A DNA stretch of 44,017 nt, taken from positions 1-44,017 of the forward strand of contig NW_023501141.1 of assembly GCF_014066305.1 (NCBI RefSeq), written 5' to 3'. A model generated the notes under the pieces. It worked only from the letters and a program-made list of their open reading frames with translations. It did not search any database and had not been told where the DNA came from. Source of the stretch: Letharia columbiana (lineage: Eukaryota > Ascomycota > Lecanoromycetes > Lecanorales > Parmeliaceae). A program made the position numbers and the translations under genes. Of this stretch, positions 1-11,404 are shown one piece after another; position 1 is the first letter of the stretch, and each line of letters starts with the position of its first letter.

Positions 1-99
1 GACCTTGAGCTGATGGAAAAACACCATCAGGCTATTAACATATTCTGTGACGTGCAATTGAAGATGGAAGCAATGATGAGGGAGCGTGGGACGGTGTGA
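1..99 (+). CDS. Possible C-terminal tail of a gene cut by the window edge
   Basis: Frame 1 is open from the first base to a TGA at 97-99 and gives 32 residues rich in Met, Glu and Lys with an amphipathic, helical look (begins DLELMEKHHQ, ends MRERGTV). Its composition looks like protein, but it is too short to assign. It could equally be a chance open stretch. No family is claimed. Confidence 0.28.
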   Translation, partial: DLELMEKHHQAINIFCDVQLKMEAMMRERGTV

Positions 100-489
100 G
101 GCCACATGGTCAGTTTGAAGGCAAAGATTTGAGAAGCTCGGACACTATGACCTCGAGATACACGACAGTCAGTGACGACGAGTACATAGACGTCATGGGT
201 TTTGCATAAGACAATTGCGAGATATAGTCCTCAAAAAACGGTGCTTGATTGATATGGAGCCAGCAACGTCCTCCTGTTCAACACGAACCAAGATGCTTTC
301 AAATTTGCGACCACTTCTACTGCTATCAGTCGTAGCAATATCTTATCGGTGATTGGTATAATTGTAGAAAAGTAAGAAACGTGTGCTCGCTGAATTTCGA
401 CTGGGTAGTCTCAGTAATTCAGACTCACGGCTAGCCGGGGTACCACCTATGGCCAGCCCTACACTCGTGCCTCGCTTCGGGGGCCAATC
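100..489. other. Intergenic, nothing recognised
   Basis: Normal base composition and no convincing coding frame. It leads into the AT-rich block that starts near 490. Confidence 0.5.
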
Positions 490-1260
490 ATATCGCAAGC
501 TCATTACGATATACCCCTCCCTTAGAGTCTAAGTAGGAAATCATAAAATCGCTATATTAACCGTTATTTTATATAAGACATCTATAATAATTAACCGAAA
601 TACGAAATTCGCGACTTTCAACGATTTTTCCACGACTACTATATACTTCTTTAAAGTTAATCGCGAGGCGAATAAACCTATCGAGGTCGCTAATTAAGTA
701 TTTAAGCCTTTTATTAAGATTAAATAGCTTATTATTATTATATAAGCTAATTTAAAATCGCGATCTCCGTTAACGCTTATAATATTTCTCTTTAATCGAT
801 TAATCTTTATTAGAAAAACTTTAAACGATAGCGTATCGTATTTAGTACTATTAAAAGATTATATAATAAATTAAATTAAGAAATTATTAGAGTAGATTTA
901 TTATATTACCCTTAATTAGAAAGTCGAGTACTCGAGATATACCCCCTATAGAAATATATATTAACTCGAATACGCTTCGCTTAGAAGTTAAAGGAATTAT
1001 AGTATATATATCTTAAATAATATTAACGCGGTTAATACGTCTAGAATAAGCTCGTATAGATATAGAATATATTAAGAATATTTAGATATTTAACTTTCTT
1101 TATAGCGACGACGACGAGATATCTTTAAACTTTAGATATTAACCTCTCTATATCTTATAGTAATATCCTTCCTCTATATAATAACGAATTCTAAAAACTT
1201 TTAATAATTCGGATCGAAAGAAATTTAAATATTTAAATATTTAATTCTCGGGCTATCGGG
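490..1260. repeat. AT-rich block with RIP-like composition
   Basis: From about 490 the sequence becomes strongly AT-rich. Lines covering roughly 841-1260 contain essentially no CA or TG dinucleotides, while CG and TA are common. In filamentous ascomycetes this pattern is the classic result of repeat-induced point mutation (C to T at CpA) in a former repeat. No open frame longer than background survives, so the original element cannot be named. The pattern fades between 1260 and 1440. Confidence 0.75.
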
Positions 1261-2013
1261 TATAAAAGTACGGAGATAATTAAGTAATATTCGATCAGGT
1301 CGTCTATAACGATGACGCAGACCTTTCTATATTCAAAGACGTCTTTTTCTACGTTTTATATACCTATAAGAGACTCCGACGTCGTATAAGATATTCTTAT
1401 TTATCGATATCGCCGCTACCAATATCTAACTTCACATCAAAAAAATGAATTATCTCCGCTTCGCTCTCCGCTCTACTCTCCGCAAGTTCGATAGCTATAC
1501 AATTACTTGTATGCATATTTGCTTATCTATATATATCGCCGCGGCGACTCTCGTAAGTCTAGCCGTCCAAAAAATAGAGGGAGACTGCGGCGTCTGTTTA
1601 AGACGTACGGCGTTTTTAAGTACTGATACCGCTGCTATAGCTAAGTTAGCTGAGTTTTTTAGTGAAATGAAATTAAAAGCCTACTTCTTAACTACTGCAC
1701 CACAACTCCACAGCTTCTAATTTAACGAGGGCCTATTTAACTATTTATTCGACTTTTTTCACCAAAAAAAGCCATCGTAGTTGCGCATTTTTGTTAAGGA
1801 TCATATATACGCAGGGTGTGAATATTACATATCGGGCAATACACCAAAAAAATAAGTCTTGGCAGGGTTTCCTGCTCAGACCCACTGCGTGGGGCCACTG
1901 AGACTACGACTGGGACGATTCAAGAGTCATGACATCATCGCGCAGCAGAATTCTACGCGCCCAAAGCACCTTCGCAATGTCCACTTGACTGGTCACTCCT
2001 TCGAACTGCAAAC
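1261..2013. other. Transition out of the AT-rich block and 5' flank of the MFS gene
   Basis: Composition returns to normal. A 91-codon open frame at 1445-1720 (plus) starts at an ATG next to the AT-rich block, but it has no recognisable features and I do not call it a gene. Short A runs preceded by CACC occur at about 1760 and 1845. The last 150 bp or so should hold the promoter of the transporter at 2014. Confidence 0.4.
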
Positions 2014-3657
2014 ATGGCTAAGTCCAAGCCCATTGGTCTCAAGTGGAGGTCCAGCACCCTCTTCATCGTCAGCACCGTCGGCATCGGCTTGTTCACAGAC
2101 CTCTTCTTGTACGGCCTCGTCGTTCCAATATTGCCCTTCATCCTACAAGACCGCGTCGATTTACCCCCCGATCAGATCCAGAGCCATGTCTCGGGCCTAC
2201 TCGCAGCCTACGCAGGCGCCAGCGTGCTCTTCTCACCGCCGGCGGGAATCCTCGCGGACAGACTGCCTACGCGCCAATTGCCGTTCCTCGTCGGGCTGGT
2301 AGCCTTACTACTGGCTACACTGCTCCTTTTCCTGGGCCAGAATGTCGCCGTCTTGACCGTCGCGCGTGTCTTGCAAGGTATCAGCGCTGCTGTGGTGTGG
2401 ACGATTGGGCTGGCTCTGGTGCTTGATACTGTCGGTCCGGAAAACCTGGGAAAGACGATCGGTTCCGTGCGTTGGCCGCTCACGATCCTACGAGATGTTC
2501 TCTCTGACTGATGCATCTAGATCTTTGGCTTCATCTCGATTGGCGAGTTGGCGGCTCCTGTTCTGGGAGGCATCATTTACAAATCTGCAGGCTATGGAGG
2601 TAAGGTTTTGCGTTTTCAACCTTCCTTGGGGAATGGTTACCTAAATTATAAGCTACGTGGTTGCACGAGAAGGAACTATTGTTTGCTCTCAATTTTCGCA
2701 GATCTCAAAAGATCTTTGGAAGTTCTCTTCATCTGAAAAATGAAAGCCTGACTCCTTATTCGCGCAGGTGTATTCGGACTAGGCTTCGCCATCCTAGCCC
2801 TCGATTTCATCATGAGAATTCTGATCATCGAGAAGAAGACTGCTGCCAAATATGAGGACGAAGAAGAAGAAGTATCCAATGGCCATGCCGCGCAGCCAGA
2901 GCAAGATGCCGAGGATGGGGACGAAGAGACCGAGGAGGATCCGCTCATCCGAAAAGAACAAAGCCAAGAATACAAGATCCCGCCCGATCAACCGAAAGCG
3001 ATACGCTCATTCCCAATCCTGTACTGCCTAAAAGACCCACGACTTCTCACCGCCCTTTTGTTGGCCTTTGTGCAAGCAACCTTGTTGGCAACCTTCGACG
3101 CTACGATCCCAACAGAAGCTCAGGAGCTTTTCAACTTCGACTCCCTAAGCGCCGGGCTCCTCTTCATTGCATTGGTCCTGCCTTACCTAGTGCTTGGGCC
3201 CGTCGCAGGGTGGGCCGTCGATCGCTATGGCCCTAAGCCTGCCGCGGTCATTGGCTTCGGATACCTCGTGCCTGTCCTGGTTCTGCTCCGGCTGGTCCGT
3301 TCGGGCGGGAAGTCTCAAATCATTGTGTACTGCGCTTTGCTTGCACTTTGCGGGCTTGGCATGGGGGTCATCGGATCGCCGTCTATTGTTGAGGCGTCTT
3401 ATGTCGTTGGAATGTACGACAAGTCGAACCCCGACCTCTTCGGCGCCAATGGACCTTACGCTCAGCTCTACGGTATCAATTCGATGGTTTTCAGCGCTGG
3501 ATTGACCGTTGGGCCACTCGTTAGCGGATCATTAAAGGACGCTGCCGGGTACGGAAACATGAACCTGGTGGTGGCCGCTTTGTGTTTGCTCACGGCTATC
3601 TTGTCTTTCATCTATGTGGGTGGAAAACCTGCCATGTTGAAGAAGAGGCGTGGGTAG
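2014..3657 (+). CDS. MFS transporter, vesicular-amine-transporter-like (DHA1/SLC18 type)
   Basis: Proposed exons are 2014-2466, 2521-2599 and 2768-3657, giving 473 residues. Intron 1 (54 bp, GTGCGT...TAG) removes a stop and joins GKTIGS to IFGFISIG. Intron 2 (168 bp, GTAAGG...CAG) joins YGG to VFGLGF. The product has about 12 membrane segments. An MFS motif-A-like loop (GILADRLPTRQ) lies between TM2 and TM3. A long, very acidic cytosolic loop (EDEEEEV..., then DGDEETEEDPLI) lies between the two six-TM halves. The family exports or stores small cationic or hydrophobic compounds by proton antiport; the substrate here is unknown. It sits just inside the AT-rich block, with no co-oriented neighbour that would suggest a cluster role. 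Family assignment is firm at MFS level, weaker at SLC18 level. Confidence 0.85.
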
Positions 3658-4383
3658 GCGGCTTCTGTAGGCCCTGGTGTGTACCAGGTAGCTCTACGGG
3701 GATTTCGAGAGTGATAAGGCAAGCTAACAAATACACCTGCTGAAATATTCAGCTCCGCAGGGACCAATAGCTTGGCCCGAAGCGCTTGTGCTCAAACAGA
3801 CAGAGCATGCATCAGCAGCCTTGGCGCATGAAAGCCGGTAAAAAGCTCGCAACTCAGCACCATCACATTCATGGAATGCTCTAATGACTTTCAACCTTAC
3901 AATAACTGTTAGCATAATGATACAATGGTAAGATGAACGCGCCGTCCACGTTGAAATGTGAATCGATTCTTGATGCATCAGACTACCGCATGACAAACTC
4001 GACGCAAACTTTCTCTCTTTTTAACAGTCTCTTCCACTTCCGACCCAAACACTTTCAAACAAAGCCATTTGCATCCTTTTCCCCTCTCAACAATCCTCCT
4101 AACCCACGTGACTGGATCAACCCTTCGGAAACGTCATCTGAACCTGCGTTTCGCATAAAAAGAATCCCGTCCACACCTGCGCGACCCCAGCACCAATATC
4201 GCGTCCAGTTTCCCTGCACGTCGCCATCTGCAGTAAGCGCTCAAAGTGCGAATCACCCACCTTGTGTCCTCGCTTTCTCATTACTTACAATCAAAACATG
4301 ACGCCCCCAATCGCGTTTGAGCGACGTCAACTACCCTCCAGACACCCACACCATGAACGCAGCATCTTGCGCTCAGTCTCCTC
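3658..4383. other. Intergenic, nothing recognised
   Basis: A 122-codon plus-strand open frame (3933-4301) exists but has low-complexity composition and no recognisable motif. The stretch is probably the 3' flank of the transporter and the 5' flank of the broken gene that follows. Confidence 0.4.
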
Positions 4384-4944
4384 ATGCCGCTCTTCCCAAT
4401 CGCCGACCCAATTCTTGCATTCATGCTCCCTCCATCCCTCCACCCCTCCAGACCCTCCACCCAACCTCGCCTCAGCACTAACAGCACCCACCCGCTATCC
4501 AGCCCCATCTCCTTTCCCATCTCCAACACCGCCTTCAAATTAACCTTCACCCACTTTGGCGCCTTGATCCCCGCTCCCGAACCAACTTCCGCCCTCAACG
4601 GCGCCCTGCTCGATATCCGACGCCACGTGCTCTCGGAGCCCGCCTCGCCCATCGCCTCGAACCGGTCCCAGTACATCTCGTCCAGCACTTACGTCTAAAT
4701 CAACCTCATCACATACCGCAGGAAGCGCCCCACGTACATGCAGTTGAGCCAGCTGCTGTACGGGCTTTTCGAGTTCACGGTACGCGATGAGCACCAGCAA
4801 GTGCTGATGTTCGAGATCGAGATCGATCAGGGCCGGGTGGGCTTTGAGACGGTTCTTGTGCGGCGAGCGATAGTGGGATCGAGGTCGACTTCGTCGGGCG
4901 CCGGGAGGGGGATGGGGAACGGGAATGGGATCCTGGAAAATGAT

Positions 4945-5018
<74 letters not shown>

Positions 5019-5019
5019 T

Positions 5020-5054
<35 letters not shown>

Positions 5055-5061
5055 GCAACAG

Positions 5062-5108
<47 letters not shown>

Positions 5109-5172
5109 GCAACAGCAACAGCAACAGCAACAGAACAGCAACAGCAACAGAACAGCAACAGCAAAGCAACAG

Positions 5173-5206
<34 letters not shown>

Positions 5207-5427
5207 CAGCGCTCTCACGCCTACCGGCAACCAACGCCATCTTCTTCTCCTCGCCCTCAGTCCCTTCCCTTCCCCGTCCCCGCCTCCCCCATCCCGCTCT
5301 ACTTCCAGCACTCATGGGCGACCCCGATCCCGCTGCCCGAACCTCGCCGCCGCCCTCCTCACGAGCGCCGCCGACGGGCGGGGCACCACCGCGACCGCGG
5401 AAGCGACGTCGGCATCCGGGTTCGTGA
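4384..5427 (+). pseudogene. Hypothetical fungal gene with an in-frame TAA, running into a hexanucleotide repeat
   Basis: One frame reads MPLFPIADPILAFML... through FKLTFTHFGALIPAPE and SEPASPIASN to a TAA at 4696-4698. It then continues without a frame change as INLITYRRKRPTYMQLSQL, LYGLFEFTVRDEHQQVLMFE and VGFETVLVRR. Both sides of the stop look like a single folded domain of an uncharacterised fungal type. There is no intron border around the stop, so I read it as a nonsense mutation; CAA to TAA would be a CpA to TpA change. After about residue 180 the frame enters the AACAGC array and becomes a long Asn-Ser run. The N-terminus is weakly signal-like. The true C-terminus is unclear. Alternatives are stop-codon readthrough or two short genes. 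Confidence 0.45.
4945..5206 (+). repeat. AACAGC hexanucleotide (CAR trinucleotide) array, about 260 bp
   Basis: The hexamer AACAGC repeats almost without break, with a few interruptions (AAT for AAC near 5018, and AAGCAACAGAG-type units near 5050, 5105 and 5160). The array reads as Asn-Ser in the upstream coding frame, Thr-Ala in the next frame and poly-Gln in the third. The poly-Gln frame is closed by TGA-TAA immediately upstream (4941-4946). On the minus strand it reads as long Leu, Cys or Val/Ala runs, which are artefacts. Such an array is expected to vary in length between isolates. Confidence 0.97.
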
Positions 5428-5912
5428 GCGATGGCGGGTTCGCGAGCTGGCAGGTCCTGAGCTGGGCGTTGCAGGGGCTGTTGGGGTTCGCGACGAAGGA
5501 TCCCGGGGGGAGAATGCGAGGGCGTGGGGGTTTAGGATCTGTCGAAATGATGTGGGGGGTGTGGGGGATGGGATCGTCGGGTATTTTTTCCAGGAGTGGG
5601 GGTGGGTGTGGAGTAGGGACAAATACGTGCGCCGATAACTGAGGCGACTTGAAAGAGTTGTGGAACCTCAGTCCGTCTTTTTCGGACTGCACGAAGCAGC
5701 CAGGAGTTCGGGTTTTGTATAGAGAGTCGCTGGTGAAGTCGCCTGTGCGGCAATTACGTGGCTTTTGACGAGAATACGTGGGATTTTATGCATGGTAGCC
5801 GTGATGCGGTCTTCGCCCTCCGGGCATCATTGGAGATGACGGCTTGAGAGAGTGAATAATAATTCCATTGTCTTGCATCTTCTTGCTAGGTCACTTCACT
5901 TGACATACCCAC
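5428..5912. other. No gene recognised
   Basis: This holds a G-rich plus-strand open frame (5424-5642) in phase with the poly-Gln reading of the array, and overlapping proline-rich minus-strand frames. None has a convincing domain. About 270 bp between 5640 and 5912 looks like ordinary flank for the minus-strand gene that ends at 5913. Confidence 0.35.
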
Positions 5913-6479
5913 CTAGCTCTTGGCAGCGACATGCGTAGTCCAATTGCCCACCCCAACGCCTACCGTCTCAGCTTCCTCACCAACACCAGGCACACACTCC
6001 CCATTGATATAAAGAAAGACCTTATCCCTTGGCCCTACCGTCCTCCTTCCCCCAAATCGATGCGTCACACTCGTACACTCCCTCGCCAGGTCCCACGCCG
6101 CGATGTACGCTACCTGTGGTTCAAATTCGTCCGCTTCCCCTGGGTCTATGTTCAGAGATATCCAGCAGGATCGGTAGTGGTAGTCGGCCGGGAGTCGGAA
6201 GCCAGATCTGGGGTCTCGGGAGAAGATGACGGCGGTGGAGGCGTCGATGTTTCGGAGGATGCCGGCGGCGGCGCGCTCGCAGTCCCGGAAGTGCGCGGGA
6301 TAGATCCAGATGCGAGGGTGGGGTGGGTCCCAGCAAGATGAGGGGGTGGTGGTGAGGCTAGGGGGAGATGAAGTGAGTTTGGGGGGTGGTGAATGGGTCG
6401 GTGGGGCTGCAGTCTGCGATGGGAGTGTGGCGGAGAGGGTACAAGGGAGAAATGTGAGTAGTAGATATGGAGCCAGCAT
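5913..6479 (-). CDS. Small secreted cysteine-containing protein, function unknown
   Basis: The open frame extends to 6533, but the ATG at 6479 starts a good signal peptide (MLAPYLLLTFLPCTLSATLP), so I choose that start: 188 residues, no intron. After a Thr/Pro-rich spacer the mature part has a compact domain with CWDPPHPRIWIYPAH, DCERAAAGIL, SCWISLNIDPGEADEFEP, AWDLARECTS and YINGECVPG. That is five Cys beyond the leader, compatible with disulfides outside the cell. The domain resembles uncharacterised secreted proteins of plant-associated and saprobic fungi. A role as effector or wall protein would be speculation. Proline-rich plus-strand frames here are shadows. Confidence 0.65.
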   Translation of the reverse strand: MLAPYLLLTFLPCTLSATLPSQTAAPPTHSPPPKLTSSPPSLTTTPSSCWDPPHPRIWIYPAHFRDCERAAAGILRNIDASTAVIFSRDPRSGFRLPADYHYRSCWISLNIDPGEADEFEPQVAYIAAWDLARECTSVTHRFGGRRTVGPRDKVFLYINGECVPGVGEEAETVGVGVGNWTTHVAAKS

Positions 6480-6828
6480 GCTGGTGTTTGTTGTTGGTGA
6501 ATATTGAGGTCGATGTGTGAACGGCGACCGCATAGGTTCCCGTAGACATGTACTTGGTATCTGCGATTGTGGGTATGACTAGACATTATTCTCAGACACA
6601 GAGGTCTGTGCGAATCGTTGTCGCATGTCGCTTGGGCGACTGGCGTGGACATTGCCGGCATGAGACTAGAGCCGAGCTCGAGATGTGTGGCCAAACGCGG
6701 AGCAGCCATGTTTAACTGGGAGAGGAATCCATCTCACCGGACAGGCTTGCTAATTGATCATATTATTATTACTGATGCGTAGCTCCAATGACGGTATCGA
6801 GGTACCGTATTGGGCCTGGAGAGATGGA

Positions 6829-9400
6829 CTAGAAAAAGCCGCCGCGTGTTCTTCGCTCCCCCTCGCGACTACTGGCGCTGCTCGGTAATTGCGATTTCGG
6901 TGTTCCAGGTGGTACTGCAATCTCGACGTTTGTCGACAGAGAACTCAAAGAAGGGTGCTCACGCATCTGCCTCTCTACGGGCTCTTGTAGTATCATGATC
7001 TCGACGTCGGTCGAGGACAAGCTCAAAAGCGAAGGCTCCTGTCGGCGGTGGGGGACCTCCCAGCTCATATCGTAATCCTTCCATATCATGTCGAGTGACG
7101 TTTCTGGAGGGGCAGTTCCGGAATCAGAAAAGGTGGTAGAGGTCCTGCTTGACTGGTCATGATTGAAATTCGTCGTTGAAAAACGACTAGAAGAGCTGGT
7201 CTTTGTAGGCGAGACTTGTGTGCTATCTGAATTCGGAATCGATGGCAGAGCTCGGTTCAAGTACTCTAACGTCCGCTGAGGCGGCGTTCGTAATGGTCTG
7301 TCTAGATTCAGGGACTTGCGTATTGGTGACGATGATATCACAGTTTCAACGCAAGGGGACTCTTTCAGTGTCCCGGAGCTGTTGCTACTCTCCCCCAAAA
7401 TGTCAGTCTTGACAATAATTGCGGTTTTACTCCGATCACTCTGCCTGTGGACAGTAGAGGTCGCAATGGATGTGTGCCTAGTTCCAAGTTCGCACAGTGG
7501 TGCAGGTGCAGGAGATTGAGGCATTTCTGAGATTTCGTTGCCAGACCCTGACGGCGAATTCCCATCCAGAAGCTCCACTTTACCGCTATCAGGGAGCTCT
7601 CTTTGCTGATACAAGCTGTTGCTGTCGATCTCATGTAGTGCGGAAATGTTCGTGGGCTTGACTTCCTGTGAGAGCATTGGAGAACCTGTGATCTGGCTCA
7701 TACCGTTCTTTGGAGAGTGTTTGCGTAGCCTTTTTCGCGTAGAATAGACCAGGAAGACAATGAAAATGAGCAAAGCTGTGGCTCCAACGCTCAATCCTAT
7801 GATAGAGTTGCGACTGAGGCGACTATGTGACTTTGGCGTGGGAGGAGGATCTGCTGAGGGGATGGCGATTATGTTTTCGGCAAGGCCGTCGTCAAACCTA
7901 GCCTGCGAAACGGAGAAGTTAGAGTGCTCGTAATTGGTGATTAGATATCTGACATACGTTGGTCAGCTTTCTCAACTGGTACGGATCTGATGCTATGATA
8001 TACGTACGCTTCTTGCAGAAATGTCCGACCAAGAGTGTACTGAGTCTCGTTCGTGGCTCTTTGTAGCGGGAAATAACGAGTCGCGTTTAATACCGAGGCT
8101 ACCATCGGATATGAAGAAAGAAGATCGAAACTTGCGTACGGCAAGACAATATCAACAGTAGGTCCACCCGTCTGCGAATTGGCGACCTGGAACGTAAAAT
8201 TAGGATTCCTTGCGGTCAGACTCTGATGAAGTGTGTCATTAATATAATACATCTCCATAGTATCATTCCATGTCAGATCGAACGCTTCTTCAAATGCTTG
8301 ACATGATTCGAGAGGGAGATAGATGTAAGGAAAAGTTGAGTCGATGAAAGTCAGGATCGACGAAGGAAGCAAAGATATTGGGGAACCGTTCGCGGCGGTC
8401 GAAGTTATCGATTGCAGACCAACGACCAAGTCTCGAGAGATGTCTGGAGCGAGGTCGAAAGTGACATTGTTTGGGACTAGCCGCGAAAGGTCGTAGCCTC
8501 CAAATGTCAAGCTCCCAAAGACGCCCTTCAAGCCTGTTAAGAGTCAGCAATGAGCACAAAATGGCGACAGTTTTTTATTCAGAATCCCCTCCGGATACTG
8601 AGCATATTGCTCGTCTCCATAAGCAGTAGTCGGAAGTGCAGAGAAAGCTCTCGTAAAGATCGTACCATAACTTTGGATAAGCCGACTTGAGATAAATACA
8701 CTCACGGTAGTTTGCTCCAGCAGTATAGGCCCAAGACAGACTTGAAATTAGGTTCTGGCTCTTCATCGTGGTTAAGAAGCTCGGATGCGGAACCGTGCCG
8801 GTCAGATTGCTTTGATCATGCGAAGCCGTGAAATTCGTCGGCTGATCCCCCAAGCCAAATAGGCCAGTATAGAAATCGTACGACTCCAAGCCAGCGACCA
8901 CTTGACCTTGTAAAATTGGTCCTCTGGTAGCATTATTGAGTCCCAAAGCTACGGTATCGAGTCCGTAGGTTGCAGGGTCATTGTAGCCAAGATTGAGCTC
9001 TAACCCCAGAGAGTAGTTGCCCAACGCGGACCAGGTGTTTGACCCTGACGTATCAAACAGTTCACCGCGAGATTGTGAACATGTCAACAAGGAAGTGATG
9101 CCAGGTGTGTTGGGAGGGCATCCTCCGGGAAGGACGACCCAGGTGGCTTCGCCGGCGGTAGAGATGAGCACCCGGACAGTTTGCTCTGGATTCCCGACCC
9201 GCAAGGCGAAGGAAGACCAAAGACCATCATCGCCATCCCTTTGACAATAGGTAAAGCGTCAGTGGGGAAGATGGGTGAGGTACTCTGGTTATATCTTACC
9301 AGTATTGCGATGGAGGCCAAGAGACCGGAGCCGGAGTGGACGACGGCCCGGGGGCTCTGGGTACTAAATTTAGCGCTGATGTTGTCGTCATCCTCATCAT
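6829..9400 (-). CDS. Membrane-anchored pepsin-like (A1) protein with degenerate catalytic motifs
   Basis: Four exons fit exactly in phase: 9400-9300, 9238-8706, 8533-8008 and 7948-6829, giving 759 residues. The introns start GTAAGA, GTGAGT and GTACGT. The N-terminal part carries SWPPSQYWDGDDG and FALRVGNPEQTVRVL, typical of the fungal A1-like branch. Where pepsins have the first Asp-Thr-Gly, this protein has Ser60-Thr61-Ala62 (VLISTAGEATW). The second site reads Asp276-Ser277-Thr278 (FIDSTFPYIYL). Proteolysis is therefore unlikely; binding or scaffolding is more plausible. There are many N-glycosylation sequons, then one TM helix at about 435-457 (LSVGATALLIFIVFLVYS), a basic stop-transfer, and a roughly 300-residue Ser/Thr-rich cytosolic tail. 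No classical signal peptide is seen after Met1, so an upstream leader exon may be missing from this model. Confidence 0.82.
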
Positions 9401-10490
9401 AAGGCTGAGTTTGTAAGGCTTTGAAGGCCAACATGCACATGTTCAACTCTCTTCACGTCTTCATCCTTTCTACACGACTTGGAATTGAGGATAAGAGCAT
9501 TGATGAATGTCAGACTTCTTCGATATATTAGAACGTCTCTTGGGAAGGACAGCGAACTAAATTCTGATCCTGCAAAGAAAAGTTTCTGCGTTGGAAACAC
9601 AGCCCTCCGTCGCTCCCCATTTCGTTTCATCTTGAATCCTTCTGCAAGTCCCCGTGAGGCACGACTACGCCCCCGCTCCCCAAATAAGTTGGACATTCAC
9701 ATCCTCGTTACTTTGAGCCAAGGATAGGTGCGCATCAGCTGTGCAACACATTCGCCATCTGCTTTGCCACCTGTAAGCATCAGAAGGAGGGGGAGGGGGG
9801 TCCCTTGCAGATATGCCTTTGGCTCCGTTGTCTTCTGGTCCGGTCGGAATGCCGAGCGTTACTTCCCCTGTCTTCTATACATCAGGTGCTTCCGTTACAC
9901 GAAGTACTATTGAGGCTCAGCATCTGCCCCCGGCTCCTCGGCCACGTCTCTTGATACCGGCAGTCAGACACCAACCAATCCGCATTCACCACAGGCGCCT
10001 CCTCAGATGCAACACAGTTTCAGAAAATGCCTGCTTTCGCTCCCATTGCAACATTGCAAAATTACAACACCCCCTTTCACATTTGTCGTGCCACTTGGAG
10101 ACGCAATGAGCAAAGTGATCAATAGATAATTCAAAGGCTGACCGCATCCTCTCCTTAATGGCAGGCCGCAATGCATTCTTTTTGGGCGTATGGATAGTCC
10201 TTTTCTACACGTCCGATCCCGCAGGACCTTGGCGAGGGCCCGAGGGCAGTCCTTGCTCATCTCTTCTGCGTGTAGACCACTTGGGTGAGAGGCCGAGGAC
10301 GATATGCTATGCCTGTTTAATTTCCCATTTATCTTGGACGCTCATATCGAATCTTTCCTTATCAGCCAGTACTCTGTCGCGGATACTTGCATATATTCCA
10401 ACTCCTTCCTGATCATTAATTGAAAGTTGTTTTCCTCACGCCACCTTCTTTCTCACACGTAGTAGTGTTGAAACAGGTGTAGGCCGTGCA
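9401..10490. other. Divergent intergenic region
   Basis: It separates the minus-strand aspartic-protease-like gene from the plus-strand secreted-protein gene and must hold both promoters. A minus-strand frame at 9397-9696 is basic and featureless. A leader exon for the protease-like gene could lie here, but I could not find a good signal peptide followed by a donor site. Confidence 0.4.
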
Positions 10491-11377
10491 ATGAAATTAC
10501 CCAGCTTTGTGGTGCTAGCTTGCATCGCTGCCCTATCATGTGCGCCCACATGTTCTGCGTCCCCCAAAGATCGAGAGGCTAGGCGACCTCCCCTGGCTCA
10601 ACGTATCGGTGCACGAGATTTTGTCAATCTCTCATTCCCACTGGAACCTTCTATCACTGTGCCTAACGGGTCGCCTACACCAACATGCCACACGTACTCC
10701 CCATGCAACTTATTCTACCAAGTCAGTCACACTGCTCTTCTACCATCCATCCAGTCGTACTGACTGGTCCAGTGGGTGACCGTCTTTTACTGGCCGACTG
10801 AACCGCAGAACACGGCGTGCCTGGCTTTATTGCCCAGTCCTCCAACCTCGGCTAATCCTTCTGGAATCCCTGTGTACGTTGTTCCCTCTGCACCGTGATC
10901 AGCAAGCTGAATAATGATTGTAGAATGTCCCCGAGTATATATGCGGTCTTCCCATCCATCATGGCTAGTGACGGTTGTAACCAAATTGGCCAAGGCTATG
11001 GCCCTATCACAACATCATTCGCGCCTGGCGAGCTGTCGACCATAGACATTGACGGTGATTCAACCAACGTCTTCAATTTCGCCGATCTCCCATGTGGTCC
11101 CTCTACGATCGAACTACGTCCTGGAACACCATACGCGCCTTCTATAGCCCTTCCATCTTTCATTCGGGACCTGGACCCGGCTTTCGCCACCTGCATACCA
11201 GGCCGGAATCAAGGGGTCGATCCCCCAATCGCATGTACCGCCGATGGTGGACCTCAAGGCCCTGGCTCTCCTGGCGGGGGTCATCCTCGCCGAGATCTTG
11301 GGGCGCACGCGCATCCTCATACAGCACCGTGGGCTGCAACAAAGACAGCTGGACCTATGCATAAGGGTCTGCTATAG
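10491..11377 (+). CDS. Secreted hypothetical protein of a common fungal type
   Basis: Exons 10491-10721, 10773-10873 and 10924-11377 give 261 residues. Intron 1 is 51 bp (GTCAGT...CAG) and intron 2 is 50 bp (GTACGT...TAG); both keep phase and rebuild continuous sequence (NLFYQ-WVTVFYWPTEPQNTACL, then GIPV-MSPSIYAVFPSI). The start has a clear signal peptide (MKLPSFVVLACIAALSCAPT, cleavage near CSA). Conserved-looking blocks are VTVFYWPTEPQNTACL, IYAVFPSIMASDGC, TTSFAPGELSTI, VFNFADLPCGPS and RDLDPAFATCIPGRNQG. The C-terminus after PPIACTADGG is Gly/Pro/His-rich and low in complexity, and may not be the native tail. It is probably extracellular; no enzymatic motif is seen. Confidence 0.7.
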
Positions 11378-11404
11378 TGTCAGATACTCTATGGTGTCAA
11401 CAGG

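Noticed and set aside
1445..1720. 91-codon plus-strand open frame
   Set aside because: It sits at the edge of the RIP-like block, with no family resemblance and no neighbouring exon.
4540..5315. Long minus-strand open frames rich in Val/Ala, Cys or Leu
   Set aside because: They are reverse-strand readings of the AACAGC array and have no independent coding support.
9084..9446. Minus-strand frame with LLASIAIL as a possible signal peptide for the protease-like gene
   Set aside because: Splicing at GTAAGA in this frame gives the wrong phase for exon 2; the frame reading SWPPSQYWDGDDG fits exactly.
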